Part shown: one piece after another, positions 35,420 to 44,501 of the stretch
Numbering within the stretch: position 1 is the first letter of the stretch
How the letters are laid out: the number at the start of each line of letters is the position of its first letter
Translations under genes and position numbers: made by a program
DNA from: JBEKOF01 sp049513975
GTDB lineage: Bacteria; Verrucomicrobiota; Verrucomicrobiia; Limisphaerales; Palsa-1400
Assembly: GCA_049513975.1 (NCBI GenBank)
Contig: JBEKVM010000029.1
Coordinates: forward strand, 1 to 64,000
DNA: 64,000 nucleotides
Direction: 5' to 3'
Notes under the pieces: generated by a model
What the model was told of the DNA's origin: nothing
What the model saw: only the letters and a program-made list of their open reading frames with translations
The model's database searches: none

Positions 35420-36772
35420 TCAATACACTGTGGGTCGGATACGGTAGAAAGCGTTCGGAAATTGGTTCGTATCTGCCGATACATCAAAAAGCAAGTTGCT
35501 GCCCGCCCCCCGCAATTTGGCAACCGGTTGCCAGTTTGCCGCCAACAAATTAGTGGCTCGCTGAAGTTCGTACCAACGAAGCGGCGAAGTGTTCGACGCG
35601 CTCAGATGAAAGTTCGAGTTCCACCCTATGAGCAGGGGCGGACTTGAATTTGTGGGATTATTGCCAAGCATCCACTCTTGCACGGTGGTGTATCCATCCG
35701 GGTCCGGAACCTGCATTTCCACGCTGTCATTAGTTGACAACCCGTAATAGTTCAACCAGCGGAAAGGGATTCCGTGCGTAGTTGTTTGCTCGATTGCGCA
35801 AATAGAATTGTCGGCTGGATTGAATGCATACAGTACATTCGTGTGGCTATCGAAAGCCATAATAGTCGTCGCAAATGGCATGCCTGCAATCTCGGTTGCA
35901 TCACCATGAATCGGAAATGTCGTGGTATCCCAAATCGAGGCCTGCCCAAATGCAACAGTGCCATCGCAGTTCAGTGCGTAAACCTGTTCCTGAAATAGAC
36001 CGAACTGGTCTGAAAAATTCGTTGGATTGAAGAGTATCTGACCATAGGCCAGGCACCGGTTGTCGCCGGACACTGAATAATTGTCGTAACCCCAACCATA
36101 GGGATAAGGGCTATAATACTCGGTATCGTCCAGAGCAATCTGATCAGTGGAAACATCAAAGTCTCCCATTGCGCCGAGATTTCCATAGTACGTGTACTGC
36201 CCAAAGAGGTGAGTTTTATCCGAGAATATGACCATGTGGGTCTTTACGACGGCAAAGCTTCCCAAATCCGCGCCAGTGTCGGTATTCAGAGAATGCGCGT
36301 CGCCTCCATTCCAATCGTCAGATCCCGAGTTGTAGTAAAGCCGGCCCGGTCTGCCGGCGGTCACATTCTCGGCGACGACCGATGTAATATACGAAGTAAC
36401 TAAGGTTTGATTGATGAGCGCCACTACCCCAATGCGCCAAGAGCCGGGCAGCCCGGTTCCTGGTCCCTTATTCGCGATGTAGAGAAAGTTCCCGGTGCTA
36501 TCAATGTCGAAGTCCGATGGGTCCTTTCCGACATAAATGCTGTTTTGGATCGATGCAGTCTGAAGATTAATGAAGAGAATTTCGCTGCCCTGCCGGTTGA
36601 TGGCATAAACCCACGGTCGATGGGGATCGGGCAGAATTCGCACGACATTCGTGCCCAAGGGAATCTTCTCCGATATTGCCCAAGTGGCACCTGTCGCGCC
36701 ACCACAACTGATGAGGAGCATGCCTGCACAAACTACTACTTCCGACATTCGATAAGGGAAATGCTTTTTCAT
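35420..36772 (-). CDS. Secreted YVTN/YncE-like beta-propeller protein
   Basis: 450 residues from ATG 36772, with a signal peptide (VVVCAGMLLISCGGATGATW). Repeats such as PWVYAINRQGSEILFINLQT and DSTGNFLYIANKGPGTG fit a seven-bladed YncE-type propeller. The C-terminus (RWYELQRATNLLAANWQPVA to AFYRIRPTVY) is the tail common in this phylum. Its GC looks distinctly lower than the neighbours, and it lies exactly between repeats A' and B', so it is probably cargo of a decayed mobile element. Confidence 0.82.
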   Translation of the reverse strand: MKKHFPYRMSEVVVCAGMLLISCGGATGATWAISEKIPLGTNVVRILPDPHRPWVYAINRQGSEILFINLQTASIQNSIYVGKDPSDFDIDSTGNFLYIANKGPGTGLPGSWRIGVVALINQTLVTSYITSVVAENVTAGRPGRLYYNSGSDDWNGGDAHSLNTDTGADLGSFAVVKTHMVIFSDKTHLFGQYTYYGNLGAMGDFDVSTDQIALDDTEYYSPYPYGWGYDNYSVSGDNRCLAYGQILFNPTNFSDQFGLFQEQVYALNCDGTVAFGQASIWDTTTFPIHGDATEIAGMPFATTIMAFDSHTNVLYAFNPADNSICAIEQTTTHGIPFRWLNYYGLSTNDSVEMQVPDPDGYTTVQEWMLGNNPTNSSPPLLIGWNSNFHLSASNTSPLRWYELQRATNLLAANWQPVAKLRGAGSNLLFDVSADTNQFPNAFYRIRPTVY

Positions 36773-36783
36773 ATGTCCGACCT

Positions 36784-36926
36784 GAAGGATGTCGCCGCCA
36801 ACACCCAAAATCAAACCTTTAATGCGGTTTTTCGTCTCAAATCAACAAAGGGAACAACGGCCTTGCACCAGTCTGGCGGAGCCTTGGCGCCGAACCGAGC
36901 AACGCCGGAAGGCGCTCCCTCCAAAG
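36784..36926. repeat. Repeat B', related to 44349-44501
   Basis: Aligns with repeat B over about 145 bases, sharing AAGGATGTCGCCGCC, CCTTTAATGC and CGAACCGAGCAACGCCGGAA. B overlaps the 3' end of the HUH rep gene, so B' is a leftover rep 3' end. Bases 36927-37193 downstream hold no clear gene. Confidence 0.85.
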
Positions 36927-37193
36927 TGGTTTCTCGAGGTTTTCTGTGGATCTGGTCAGGCAACGGCGGATTTAGGAAGCCTGCGCGTCTCGCCGAAATT
37001 GAGTCCATGGGAAGGAATTGGCGAAGCAGTGGGGCGCGAGACGCACCCCACAGCGACCGGGACGGTCGCGCTCCCAATCCTGCCATTCTCATTGCCTGAA
37101 AGAGGCGGGCCGCGAGGGCGCGGCCCGCGGCACGCGGGGGCGCGCGCGCTCCCAGGAAGCAGGAAATATGTGCGATTAAGATTAGGAGTAGGA

Positions 37194-38351
37194 TTAACGG
37201 TCGGACTTTAAGCCAAAGAGCCGGCGGTGTTCGAGGATGGCGTAGCGGTCGGTCATGCCGGAGAGGTAGTCGCAGATGGCGCGGAGCCAGCCGGCCCGAC
37301 GGGCGCGCTTTTGGCTGGAGACGCCAATTTCCCGGGGATGTTCCAGGTAATAGGCGAAAAGGTCGCCCAGCATGGTGCCGGCGCGGTTGTTTGGCTCAAA
37401 GACGACAGGGCTGGAATAGAGATTCTGCAAAAGGTAGGCGCGGAGTTCGAGGTTCAAACGGCGGCGGCGAAGGCTGTGCTGGACCAGGGGATGGGGCTGG
37501 AGGCGGACGTCGTCGGCGGATTGGACGCCGGAGGCGAGGATGGCGGCTTCGGTGGTCTGGACGACGTCGCGCACCTGGCGGTCAATGAGGCAGCGGATGA
37601 TGAAGTAGCGGCGGGTTTCGTCGGGGAGGCGGGGGTGTTCGGCCAGGACGGCGCGGGAGGCTTCGGAAAATAGTTTGACTTCGCGGTTGAGTTTTTTTTC
37701 GGAGAGGAGGCCGGCTTCCAGGCCGTCATCGAGGTCGTGGCTGCAATAGGTGAGTTCGTCGGCGAGGTTGGCGACCTGGGCTTCGAGGGAGGGGGATTTT
37801 GGGGAGAAGCCGGGGCGGTGGCGGGGATGATCGTAGGGGGATTGGTGTTTGGCCAGGCCTTCGCGGGTTTCCCAGGTGAGGTTCAAGCCGCGGAAGGCGG
37901 GGTATTTTTCCTCGAGTTCCTCGACGATGCGGAGGCTCTGGCGGTTGTGCTCGAAGCCGCCGTGGCCGCGCATCAATTGGTCGAGGACTTCCTCGCCTTT
38001 GTGGCCGAAGGGGGCGTGGCCGAGATCATGGGCCAGGGCGATGGTTTCGGCGAGGTCCTGGTTGAGGTTGAGAGCGCTGGCGATGTTGCGGGCGATGGCG
38101 GCGACTTCGATGGTGTGGGTGAGGCGGGTGCGAAGATGATCGCCGGTGCCGTTGAGGAAGACCTGGGTCTTGTATTCGAGGCGGCGGAAGGCGCGGGAGT
38201 GGATGACGCGGTCGCGGTCGCGCTGGTATTCGGTGCGCCAGAGGGCGCGGGGTTCGGGGTGGACGCGGCCGCGGGATTGGGCGCTGAGCTGGGCGTAAGG
38301 GGCGAGAGTCTGGCGTTCCCGTTGTTCGAGTTGTTCTCTGGAACAAGGCAT
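37194..38351 (-). CDS. dgt: Deoxyguanosinetriphosphate triphosphohydrolase-like protein
   Basis: 385 residues. HD-domain residues are visible: 'RLTHTIEVAAIARNIA' gives the first His, AHDLGHAPFGHKGEEVLD gives the HD pair, and FEHNRQSLR follows. The N-terminal YQRDRDRVIHSRAFRRLEYK is the Dgt hallmark. It hydrolyses dNTPs to nucleosides and triphosphate and controls nucleotide pools. ispH starts 19 bases upstream on the same strand. Confidence 0.92.
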   Translation of the reverse strand: MPCSREQLEQRERQTLAPYAQLSAQSRGRVHPEPRALWRTEYQRDRDRVIHSRAFRRLEYKTQVFLNGTGDHLRTRLTHTIEVAAIARNIASALNLNQDLAETIALAHDLGHAPFGHKGEEVLDQLMRGHGGFEHNRQSLRIVEELEEKYPAFRGLNLTWETREGLAKHQSPYDHPRHRPGFSPKSPSLEAQVANLADELTYCSHDLDDGLEAGLLSEKKLNREVKLFSEASRAVLAEHPRLPDETRRYFIIRCLIDRQVRDVVQTTEAAILASGVQSADDVRLQPHPLVQHSLRRRRLNLELRAYLLQNLYSSPVVFEPNNRAGTMLGDLFAYYLEHPREIGVSSQKRARRAGWLRAICDYLSGMTDRYAILEHRRLFGLKSDR

Positions 38352-38369
38352 GGCAGGCCGCCGGCGGGA

Positions 38370-39638
38370 TCAGTTGGCCAGGAGTTCCTGGACGGAGAAG
38401 CCGCGGAGTTCGAAGAGGCGGCGGATGGCGTCCTCGATGAGGTTGTTGGGGCAGGAGGCGCCGGCGGTGATGCCGACGGTGATTTTACCCGGGGGCAGCC
38501 AGCCGAGGGTCTCGACTTCCTGCTGGAGCTGGAGGTTGTAGTGGCGGATCAATTTGTCGGAGACCATCATGGCGGCATTTTTGACAAAGTAAGTGGGGAG
38601 TTTGGCTTCGCCCATTTCGGCGAGATGGGAGGTGTTGGAGGAATTGTAGCCGCCGATGACGAGGAGGAGGTCCATGGGTTCGCAGAGCAGTTTTTCGAGG
38701 GCGTCCTGGCGTTCCTGGGTGGCGCCGCAAATGGTGTCAAAGAAGCGGAAGTGGCGGTCCAGTTGGCCGGGGCCGAAGCGGGCGATCATGGCGTTTTTGA
38801 TGCGGCGCTGGACCTCTTCGGTTTCGCCGCGGAGCATGGTGGTTTGGTTGGCGACGCCGACGGCCTGGAGATGGATGTCGGGATCGAAGCCGGCGGAATA
38901 AGCGCCGGCGAAGGTGTCGAGGAATTCCTGCTTGTTGCCGCCGTGGAGGATGTAGTTACAGACGTAATCGGTTTCGGCCAGGGTATAGACGACGAGGTAA
39001 TGGCCCGGGCCGTCGGCGCCGGCCTGGGAGGTGGTGGCCTTGGTTTCCTCGTGTTTGGCCTTGCCGTGGATGATGCTGGTGACGCGTTCCTTGGAGTATT
39101 GGCGGACGCGCTTCCAGACGCTCATGACGTCGCCGCAAGTGGTATCCACCAACCGGCAGCCCTTGGCCACCAATTTGGTGCGGGTGCCGACTTCGGTGCC
39201 GAAAGCGGGGATGATGACGACGTCGTCCTCGCGCAGACGATCCAATTCCTGTTCGGTGGGCTTGGGGGAAATGATCTGGATGCCCATGTTGTAAATCTGG
39301 TCGTTGACTTCGGGGTTGTGAATGATTTCGCCCAGGAGATAAATGGGCTGGGGCAGGGGAAAGACATTGCGGGCGGCGTAAGCGAGGTCAATGGCGCGTT
39401 CCACGCCGTAACAGAAGCCGTATTTCTTGGCCAATTTGACGGTGAGCAGGCCGTCGGCGCTGAGGACGTGGCCCTTGTCGCGAATGCGTTCGACCAGTTC
39501 GCTGCGGTAATGGGAGAGAACCTGGGCCTGGACGGCGGCCATGACATCAGGGCGGCGGAGATTGATTTTTTTTGGCGTTGAGCTGGGGTCTCCGTTGCCA
39601 CGGCCATTCCCATTCCCATTTTGCGCGTTGTTGAGCAT
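38370..39638 (-). CDS. ispH: 4-hydroxy-3-methylbut-2-enyl diphosphate reductase
   Basis: 422 residues, the longer form of the family. Iron-sulfur Cys are in YGFCYGVERAI, LVDTTCGDV and FDTICGATQERQ. The middle holds an extra stretch (about residues 195-235) compared with the short E. coli type. It catalyses the last step of the MEP pathway to IPP/DMAPP. Start 39638 has an Asn/Gly-rich leader; a later Met would also leave the core intact. Confidence 0.94.
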   Translation of the reverse strand: MLNNAQNGNGNGRGNGDPSSTPKKINLRRPDVMAAVQAQVLSHYRSELVERIRDKGHVLSADGLLTVKLAKKYGFCYGVERAIDLAYAARNVFPLPQPIYLLGEIIHNPEVNDQIYNMGIQIISPKPTEQELDRLREDDVVIIPAFGTEVGTRTKLVAKGCRLVDTTCGDVMSVWKRVRQYSKERVTSIIHGKAKHEETKATTSQAGADGPGHYLVVYTLAETDYVCNYILHGGNKQEFLDTFAGAYSAGFDPDIHLQAVGVANQTTMLRGETEEVQRRIKNAMIARFGPGQLDRHFRFFDTICGATQERQDALEKLLCEPMDLLLVIGGYNSSNTSHLAEMGEAKLPTYFVKNAAMMVSDKLIRHYNLQLQQEVETLGWLPPGKITVGITAGASCPNNLIEDAIRRLFELRGFSVQELLAN

Positions 39639-39804
39639 AACACCGCAAGTTTAGCATGGGTTGGGCGGGTTCAAAGGCTAAAATATCGGCGCGCCCGATG
39701 AACGGGAATGGGACAAATAGGGCGAATGGGAGGGATCTGGACAAACACGGACGGCCACTTGGGCAGGTTTGTTGGCAAACGGCAGTGCTTAATGTGGCTG
39801 GAAT

Positions 39805-40935
39805 CTATGCCGAAGGGCGTGCGGCAACGCGGGCGGCGACGGCGCGGCAGATGTCGGCGGCGGCGGCGGGGCGGCCCAAGGCGGCGGCGGCCCGGGCCAT
39901 GCCGGCGAGTTTTTTGGAGCCGAGAAGCCGGCCCAGACGAAAGGGGAGGTCTTCGACGCGATTGGCTTTGGCGGCGGCGCCGTGTTCGAGAAGGAAATCG
40001 CTGTTGGCGGCTTCCTGGCCGGGAATGGGATTGAGAATGAAGAGGGGTTTGCCCAGGGCCAGCGCCTCGGAGGTGGTCAAGCCGCCGGGTTTGGTGATGA
40101 GCAAATCGGAGACGGCCATGAGTTCGTGCATGTTGGCGACGAAGCCCAGGACGCGGGTGGGATGACGGCGGTCGGAGGAGGCCAGGTCGCGGCGAAGGCG
40201 GTCGTTGCGGCCGGCCACGACGAGGGTTTGAAAGGGGCGTTGGAGCTGATCGAGCGCGGCGAGGATTTGCGCGACCGGCCCCATGCCGAATCCTCCGCTG
40301 AGAACGAGGAGAATGGGGAGATCGTCGCGCAGGCCAAGCTCTTTGCGCACGAGGGCGGCGTCAATGGGGCCGGAAAATTTTGCGGAGATGGGAATGCCGG
40401 TGACGAGGACCTGGGCGGCGGGGGCGCCGCGGGCGACAAGACGGGCCTTGGTTTCCTCGGCGGCGACGCAATAGAGGTCCACGTTGGGGTCCATCCAGAG
40501 GGCGTGGGCCTCAAAATCGGTGACGATGCTGACGGTGAGAGGGGGAGGGCCGGGCCACTTTTTGCGGAGTCCGCCGAGGAGTTCGACGGGGAGGTAATGG
40601 GTGCAGAGGACGGCGTCGGGGGCGAATTGTTTGACGAAGCGGGCGAATTTGCGGGAGCTGTTCGAGCCGATGGCGTTTTTCCAGTGGGCCAGTTTTGCGA
40701 CGAGGCTGGGGTTGTCCATTGTGTTGAAGACCAGACCCCAGAGTTCGGGGGCGTGGGCGATCAATTTGACGTAGCCATCGCTATAGATTTTTTTGTGAAG
40801 CGGGGAAAAGAAGGTGAGGAGATCGAGGCGCTGGACGACGTCCTGGGGCCGGGCCTGAAGCCAGGTTTCATGGAGTGCGGCGGCGGCCTGGAGATGGCCT
40901 GCGCCGGCGGTAATGGTGGCGAGGAGAATGCGCAT
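39805..40935 (-). CDS. MurG/UgtP-like glycosyltransferase (GT28)
   Basis: 376 residues. N-terminal TITAGAGHLQAAAAL is the MGDG-synthase/UgtP-type GxGH loop. The C-terminal nucleotide-sugar site includes VLSGGFGMGPV, LGFVANMHELMAVSDLLITK and PGGLTTSEALALGKPLFI, with PIPGQEAANSDFL. Likely acceptor: a diacylglycerol lipid, forming membrane glycolipids. MurG itself is less likely because of the N-terminal domain. Confidence 0.88.
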   Translation of the reverse strand: MRILLATITAGAGHLQAAAALHETWLQARPQDVVQRLDLLTFFSPLHKKIYSDGYVKLIAHAPELWGLVFNTMDNPSLVAKLAHWKNAIGSNSSRKFARFVKQFAPDAVLCTHYLPVELLGGLRKKWPGPPPLTVSIVTDFEAHALWMDPNVDLYCVAAEETKARLVARGAPAAQVLVTGIPISAKFSGPIDAALVRKELGLRDDLPILLVLSGGFGMGPVAQILAALDQLQRPFQTLVVAGRNDRLRRDLASSDRRHPTRVLGFVANMHELMAVSDLLITKPGGLTTSEALALGKPLFILNPIPGQEAANSDFLLEHGAAAKANRVEDLPFRLGRLLGSKKLAGMARAAAALGRPAAAADICRAVAARVAARPSA

Positions 40936-41079
40936 TAGGTCTGAGGGTTGTAATCGGAAGCCGGTGTTTAGTCCAACCGGAAAGGGCGGGGCTGGTGGAA
41001 GGCGTGCGGGCGTGCGGAACGGGCTGCCGTTGGCCTTGCATCAGTGGAAAGATGTGCCATGATGGAGGGCCGGTCGCGC

Positions 41080-41156
41080 CGGAGCGTAGCTCAGCCTGGT
41101 AGAGCACTTGGTTTGGGACCAAGACGTCGCAGGTTCAAATCCTGTCGCTCCGACCA
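41080..41156 (+). tRNA. tRNA-Pro(TGG), canonical
   Basis: 77 bases including CCA. Acceptor CGGAGCG pairs with CGCTCCG; the anticodon loop TTTGGGA gives TGG. D-loop AGCCTGGTA has G18-G19 and T-loop TTCAAAT is canonical. Its last 28 bases are the attachment core of the integrative element. It serves as the normal standard against which the odd array downstream can be judged. Confidence 0.97.
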
Positions 41157-42419
41157 TTTTGCCACTTTTGACCCATTGTGACAGACAGGGACAAAAGGGG
41201 ACTTTACCCCCGTAAACAAAGGACTTTTTTCACTTTCCGCCATCACCGGCAAAGTGACAATCGTTGACAGCAAATGACCCGCTTTGACCAGAGTTTGTGT
41301 GTCTAGTTGTGTGTCATCCGCCCCAGGGGTTTCCGCGCGATGGAAGCTCAGTTTCTGAATGGCCTCTTTCAACGGCAGCATTCGCGCATCGGTGTATGTC
41401 TTCGCCGTCTGGCTTGGGTCACGGTGCCTCATCAGCGCCATCCGCACGCGCTCGCTCGGTGTCCCTGGCGCAAGCTGCGTGCAGAACGTGACGCGGAAGC
41501 TGTGGAAGTCCAGCCGCCCGTCACCAGTGTCTTTCCAGTCAATTCCCGCCGCCTGCAAGTCCGCATAAAAGCGTTTGTAACCGGGGAACATCCCCTTGAA
41601 AATCAGTTGGTCCTGACTGCACGACGCGGGCTTGAGCTTCATCAATGCCGCCACAAGGTCAGGATGCAACGGCAGATCATCCTCGTAATGATTCTTGGAG
41701 ATAGTCGCAGAGACGGTGATTCTCGGGTCCGCACCATCCAGCACCACGTCAGCCCACCGCAATTGCTTGATTTCGCCTCTGCGAATGCCCGTCAGCACCG
41801 CCAACAAGTAAATCGCCGCACGGCTCCCGGCGACGGCCAGCAGGCGCTGAATCTCCTCTGCCGTGTAAGACCGCCGCGCCCGTTTCTGGCGGCCTTGCAC
41901 CCGCAGCAGTTCCACTTTCGCCAGCGGATTCCGTGCGATAAAACCCAAACGCTCCGCCCACTTGAGAAACGCCCGCATTGCCACGAGATATTCGTTCAGG
42001 GTCTTTGGCGCTTTCTCCTGCTTTTGCCGCCACAGTTGAAACGACTCCGCGTTCACATCTTTGAAGTGTTCCCAGGCGCAATCCCTCATCAGCGAGCCGA
42101 CATAATTTTCCACGCCTTGCACGTATCGTTTCACACAACCGCTGGTTTTAAGCTCTTGGACGAAAACCGCAAAATGCCCCGCCAGGGGTCTTCCCGCCGC
42201 TTCCCGCATTTTCTCCGGCGCAATCAAGCCAACCGATTCTTGACTGTGATCTTTCAATATCTGTTGAAGTTTCTGGTCCGCCGAGCGCGGTTCCGTGACC
42301 TCAAGCGGAATGTCCCTCATCCTGTGTTCGCCGGGAAAGCGGACACGCGCCCGATATAACCGGGCATAAACCACCTTGCCGTTGCGCCGACGTTTTGGCC
42401 GATAAATGTAGGCAATCAT
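41091..42419 (-). CDS. int: Tyrosine-family integrase
   Basis: 442 residues as integrated. An N-terminal SAM-like DNA-binding region (about 70-165) precedes the catalytic domain with Arg in LAVLTGIRRGEIKQLRWADV, HSFRVTFCTQLA (His-x-x-Arg) and MALMRHRDPSQTAKTY (His/Trp position and Tyr nucleophile). Its last residues (WSERQDLNLRRLGPKPSALP) are encoded by antisense tRNA-Pro. It overlaps the excisionase gene by 4 bases. The att core lies inside its frame. Confidence 0.93.
   Translation of the reverse strand: MIAYIYRPKRRRNGKVVYARLYRARVRFPGEHRMRDIPLEVTEPRSADQKLQQILKDHSQESVGLIAPEKMREAAGRPLAGHFAVFVQELKTSGCVKRYVQGVENYVGSLMRDCAWEHFKDVNAESFQLWRQKQEKAPKTLNEYLVAMRAFLKWAERLGFIARNPLAKVELLRVQGRQKRARRSYTAEEIQRLLAVAGSRAAIYLLAVLTGIRRGEIKQLRWADVVLDGADPRITVSATISKNHYEDDLPLHPDLVAALMKLKPASCSQDQLIFKGMFPGYKRFYADLQAAGIDWKDTGDGRLDFHSFRVTFCTQLAPGTPSERVRMALMRHRDPSQTAKTYTDARMLPLKEAIQKLSFHRAETPGADDTQLDTQTLVKAGHLLSTIVTLPVMAESEKSPLFTGVKSPFVPVCHNGSKVAKWSERQDLNLRRLGPKPSALPG
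41129..41156. other. Attachment site attL core (28 bp)
   Basis: The 28 bases that end tRNA-Pro, from GCAGGTTCAAATCC to CGCTCCGACCA, are repeated exactly at 45977-46004. The tRNA stays intact at this end. Confidence 0.95.
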
Positions 42420-42643
42420 ATTTTGCTCCTCTGGGGGAAATTCCCCCTTTGCTCGCGCATCCGCTCAAGAAACGCCTCAATATCGCTTTGCATCAATCCC
42501 ACCGCGCGGCCCACCCTCACCAAATGCGGCAGTTCGCCCCGGTCCGTCATCCGCCGCACCGACCGCACGCAAACACCCAGGCTGGCCGCAACCTCTCGCA
42601 ATCTCATAACCCGGTCCAGTTTCTTTTCGCCTTCACCATTCAT
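42416..42643 (-). CDS. xis: Excisionase-like MerR/helix-turn-helix protein
   Basis: 75 residues from ATG 42643. Winged-helix pattern LREVAASLGVCVRSVRRMTD and GELPHLVRVGRAVGLMQSDI fits the AlpA/excisionase group. It probably steers the integrase towards excision or represses it. It overlaps int as ATGA. Confidence 0.88.
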   Translation of the reverse strand: MNGEGEKKLDRVMRLREVAASLGVCVRSVRRMTDRGELPHLVRVGRAVGLMQSDIEAFLERMREQRGNFPQRSKI

Positions 42644-42659
42644 TTTTATCCTTTCATAC

Positions 42660-43175
42660 TCAAACCACCAGCCGACTTTCCAGATACGGCTTGGCCTTCT
42701 GCCGGGTTTCCGTGTTGATACAAAACCACTTCGCCCGAAGAATTCTGTCCGCCGACACGACATCCTCTTTCAGGAACAGCTTGGCACCCAGCCGGCCAAG
42801 CGGATTCCCAATGGCCTTGTCAATGTGACTCTCGTAAGCGACCCGGCTCTTGAACAAAAAGGCGAATGCCTCGGATTTCACCCAATTGGCAATGATCCGC
42901 GCGGAAGGCTCGATTGTGTCAAAAAACGCATTCCAACTCTTTTTGGGGTCGTTGAGCGCCTTCGTGATCGTGACGGCGCTTAATTTGACGCCCTGTTCTT
43001 CCAGCAGGAACCGGCTGATTGCCCGCGCACTCATTCTTTGCGACGCCTCGAAAAGAAACGGGAACATTTCGATCACCAGCCCGCGATGGGCGGTGAACTC
43101 TGTTGATTTTGCGTGCCCGACCAATTTCAGGCCGATGTCAGTCGCACTCGTTGTTTTTTGATGGTCTTGTGCCAT
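42660..43175 (-). CDS. Element protein with helix-turn-helix-like middle, unknown
   Basis: 171 residues, soluble. The stretch RMSARAISRFLLEEQGVKLS with AVTITKALNDP looks like a helix-turn-helix that chooses DNA half-sites. I do not recognise the family. The gap to the excisionase gene is 16 bases, so it is likely in the same operon and may act in control or replication. Confidence 0.72.
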   Translation of the reverse strand: MAQDHQKTTSATDIGLKLVGHAKSTEFTAHRGLVIEMFPFLFEASQRMSARAISRFLLEEQGVKLSAVTITKALNDPKKSWNAFFDTIEPSARIIANWVKSEAFAFLFKSRVAYESHIDKAIGNPLGRLGAKLFLKEDVVSADRILRAKWFCINTETRQKAKPYLESRLVV

Positions 43176-43362
43176 ATTGTTGGTGATCTTAACACCCTTA
43201 TCAACCTTGTCAACCCCCTATTTTCAACAATTTTAAACACCGAGACCATGCCGCCACCCCCACCTCTGATAAAGGCATTTTCCCCGCGGCTCGTTCCCGT
43301 GTCGTCATCCGGCTTGCTAAAGGCAAGAAGGCCAAGCCGGATGCCAACACGCGAACGCTCCG

Positions 43363-43555
43363 CCCCGACAAGTGCCTGGTGGTGAAGTCGCTGGATTCCA
43401 GCTTGCGCCCTGTTTCCCCTTCGCAACATGGAATCCACCGCCATCACCACCAGGGAGTTGAAGGCAGCGCGGGCAGGCCGCTTTTGCGGGTCTCAATGAT
43501 GTTTTCCGCTGTCGCGGAGGGGGAGAAATCAGACTGTGCCGTCACTCCATCTCCG
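43363..43555. repeat. Repeat A
   Basis: Related to 35176-35380. It lies between the 171-residue gene and the first attC-like site. On the plus strand it could encode a short tail (CLVVKSLDSSLRPV), but no start is evident. It probably marks one edge of the cargo slot. Confidence 0.85.
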
Positions 43556-43586
43556 AGGCCGCGAGGGACGATAACGCACGGATGAC

Positions 43587-43686
43587 GCCTAACACGGAAA
43601 GCTGAACCACCGCCGACTCGCGACGTGAGCCGCGTTAGCGAAACGGCAAGCGCCACCGGCGGTTCGCTCCGGCGACTTCGTTAGCC
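43587..43686 (-). repeat. attC-like recombination site 1
   Basis: Read on the minus strand it starts GGCTAAC and ends GTTAGGC, the latter a perfect GTTRRRY box. Between them lie imperfect inverted arms (GCGAACCGCCGG against GTCGGCGGTGGTTCAGC) around a long loop. It starts 18 bases after the stop of the SEC-C ORF, where an integron cassette carries its attC. Shares about three quarters of its bases with site 2. Confidence 0.72.
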
Positions 43687-43704
43687 CACGGTGTCTTCAC
43701 ATTT

Positions 43705-43947
43705 CTAATGTCTCTTCCGCTCCCGGTCATAGTGCAGCTTCGTCGCAAAAGCCGCGACCACCAGAATCGGAACAGTGGCGAGAAGCCAAGGCAGTTCACG
43801 AGCGCCGAAGAGGGCCAGTGCGGCGAAGACGCCGATGACAAAATAGACACTCTCCCGACGATAACAGCACTGGCGATAGCTGCGACCGGAAGAACAAGCA
43901 CAAGGCTCAATGAACTTCTTCGCCAGCCATGCCTTCGGACTTTTCAT
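43705..43947 (-). CDS. Cassette ORF 1: SEC-C motif membrane protein
   Basis: 80 residues. A SEC-C zinc motif near the start (EPCACSSGRSYRQCC) is followed by two membrane helices (VYFVIGVFAALALFGA and PWLLATVPILVVAAFATKL) and a basic tail. It has attC-like sites on both sides and no obvious own promoter, like a gene cassette. Function unknown. Confidence 0.68.
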   Translation of the reverse strand: MKSPKAWLAKKFIEPCACSSGRSYRQCCYRRESVYFVIGVFAALALFGARELPWLLATVPILVVAAFATKLHYDRERKRH

Positions 43948-43963
43948 TGCAGTGTGCTTGGTG

Positions 43964-44062
43964 GCCTAAAGAAAAAAGCTGAACCACCGCCGACCCGTGA
44001 CGTGAACCGCGACAGCAGCACGAAAAGCGCCAACGGCGGTTGGCTCCGGCGACTTGTTTGGC
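43964..44062 (-). repeat. attC-like recombination site 2
   Basis: On the minus strand it starts GCCAAAC and ends TTTAGGC, so the crossover G of GTTRRRY is T here and the site may be worn. Internal arms (GGAGCCAACCGCCGTTGGCG and GTCGGCGGTGGTTCAGC) match site 1. It begins 8 bases after the stop of cassette ORF 2. Confidence 0.66.
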
Positions 44063-44069
44063 GATGGGG

Positions 44070-44345
44070 TCATGACCTGAGTTCCGTGATGGCATAATAA
44101 CCATACCTACCCAGTAAAATAATGGGGAAAACGCATAGGAGGCCTGCAACAACTCGCTGCCACATCACACCGTGGCGTAGCACCGGAGCAACAAATAGCA
44201 ATGCGAGACCGGCAAGTCCAAGATTCTCAAAATACCAAGAATCCGGATTTCTGTAGTCCTTAATGATGTAGCTAATGCGGCTCCAAAGAAACCACTGAAC
44301 CGCGATGGCCCCAACGAACGCGAAAAGTGGATAGTTCTTTCTCAT
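44070..44345 (-). CDS. Cassette ORF 2: three-helix membrane protein, unknown
   Basis: 91 residues with three hydrophobic spans (FAFVGAIAVQWFLW, LGLAGLALLFVAPVL and VVAGLLCVFPIILLG). Its start codon lies 4 bases from the repeat B border, and its end is followed by attC-like site 2. I do not recognise it. It is placed as the first cassette after the constant region. Confidence 0.62.
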   Translation of the reverse strand: MRKNYPLFAFVGAIAVQWFLWSRISYIIKDYRNPDSWYFENLGLAGLALLFVAPVLRHGVMWQRVVAGLLCVFPIILLGRYGYYAITELRS

Positions 44346-44348
44346 CCC

Positions 44349-44501
44349 AGAAGGATGTCGCCGCCGGCACCCAAAATCAAGCCTTTAATGCCGTTAATGC
44401 AGTTGTTCGTTTCAAATCAGCAGAGGGAACAACCGCTTTGCACCGGCCTGCCGAAGCCGGGGCACCGAACCGAGCAACGCCGGAATCCGCTCCATCCAAA
44501 A
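44349..44501. repeat. Repeat B
   Basis: Related to 36784-36926. It overlaps the end of rep (44412 onward) and its non-coding downstream part, and borders the cassette ORF start, so it is the upstream constant edge of the cargo slot. Confidence 0.85.
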
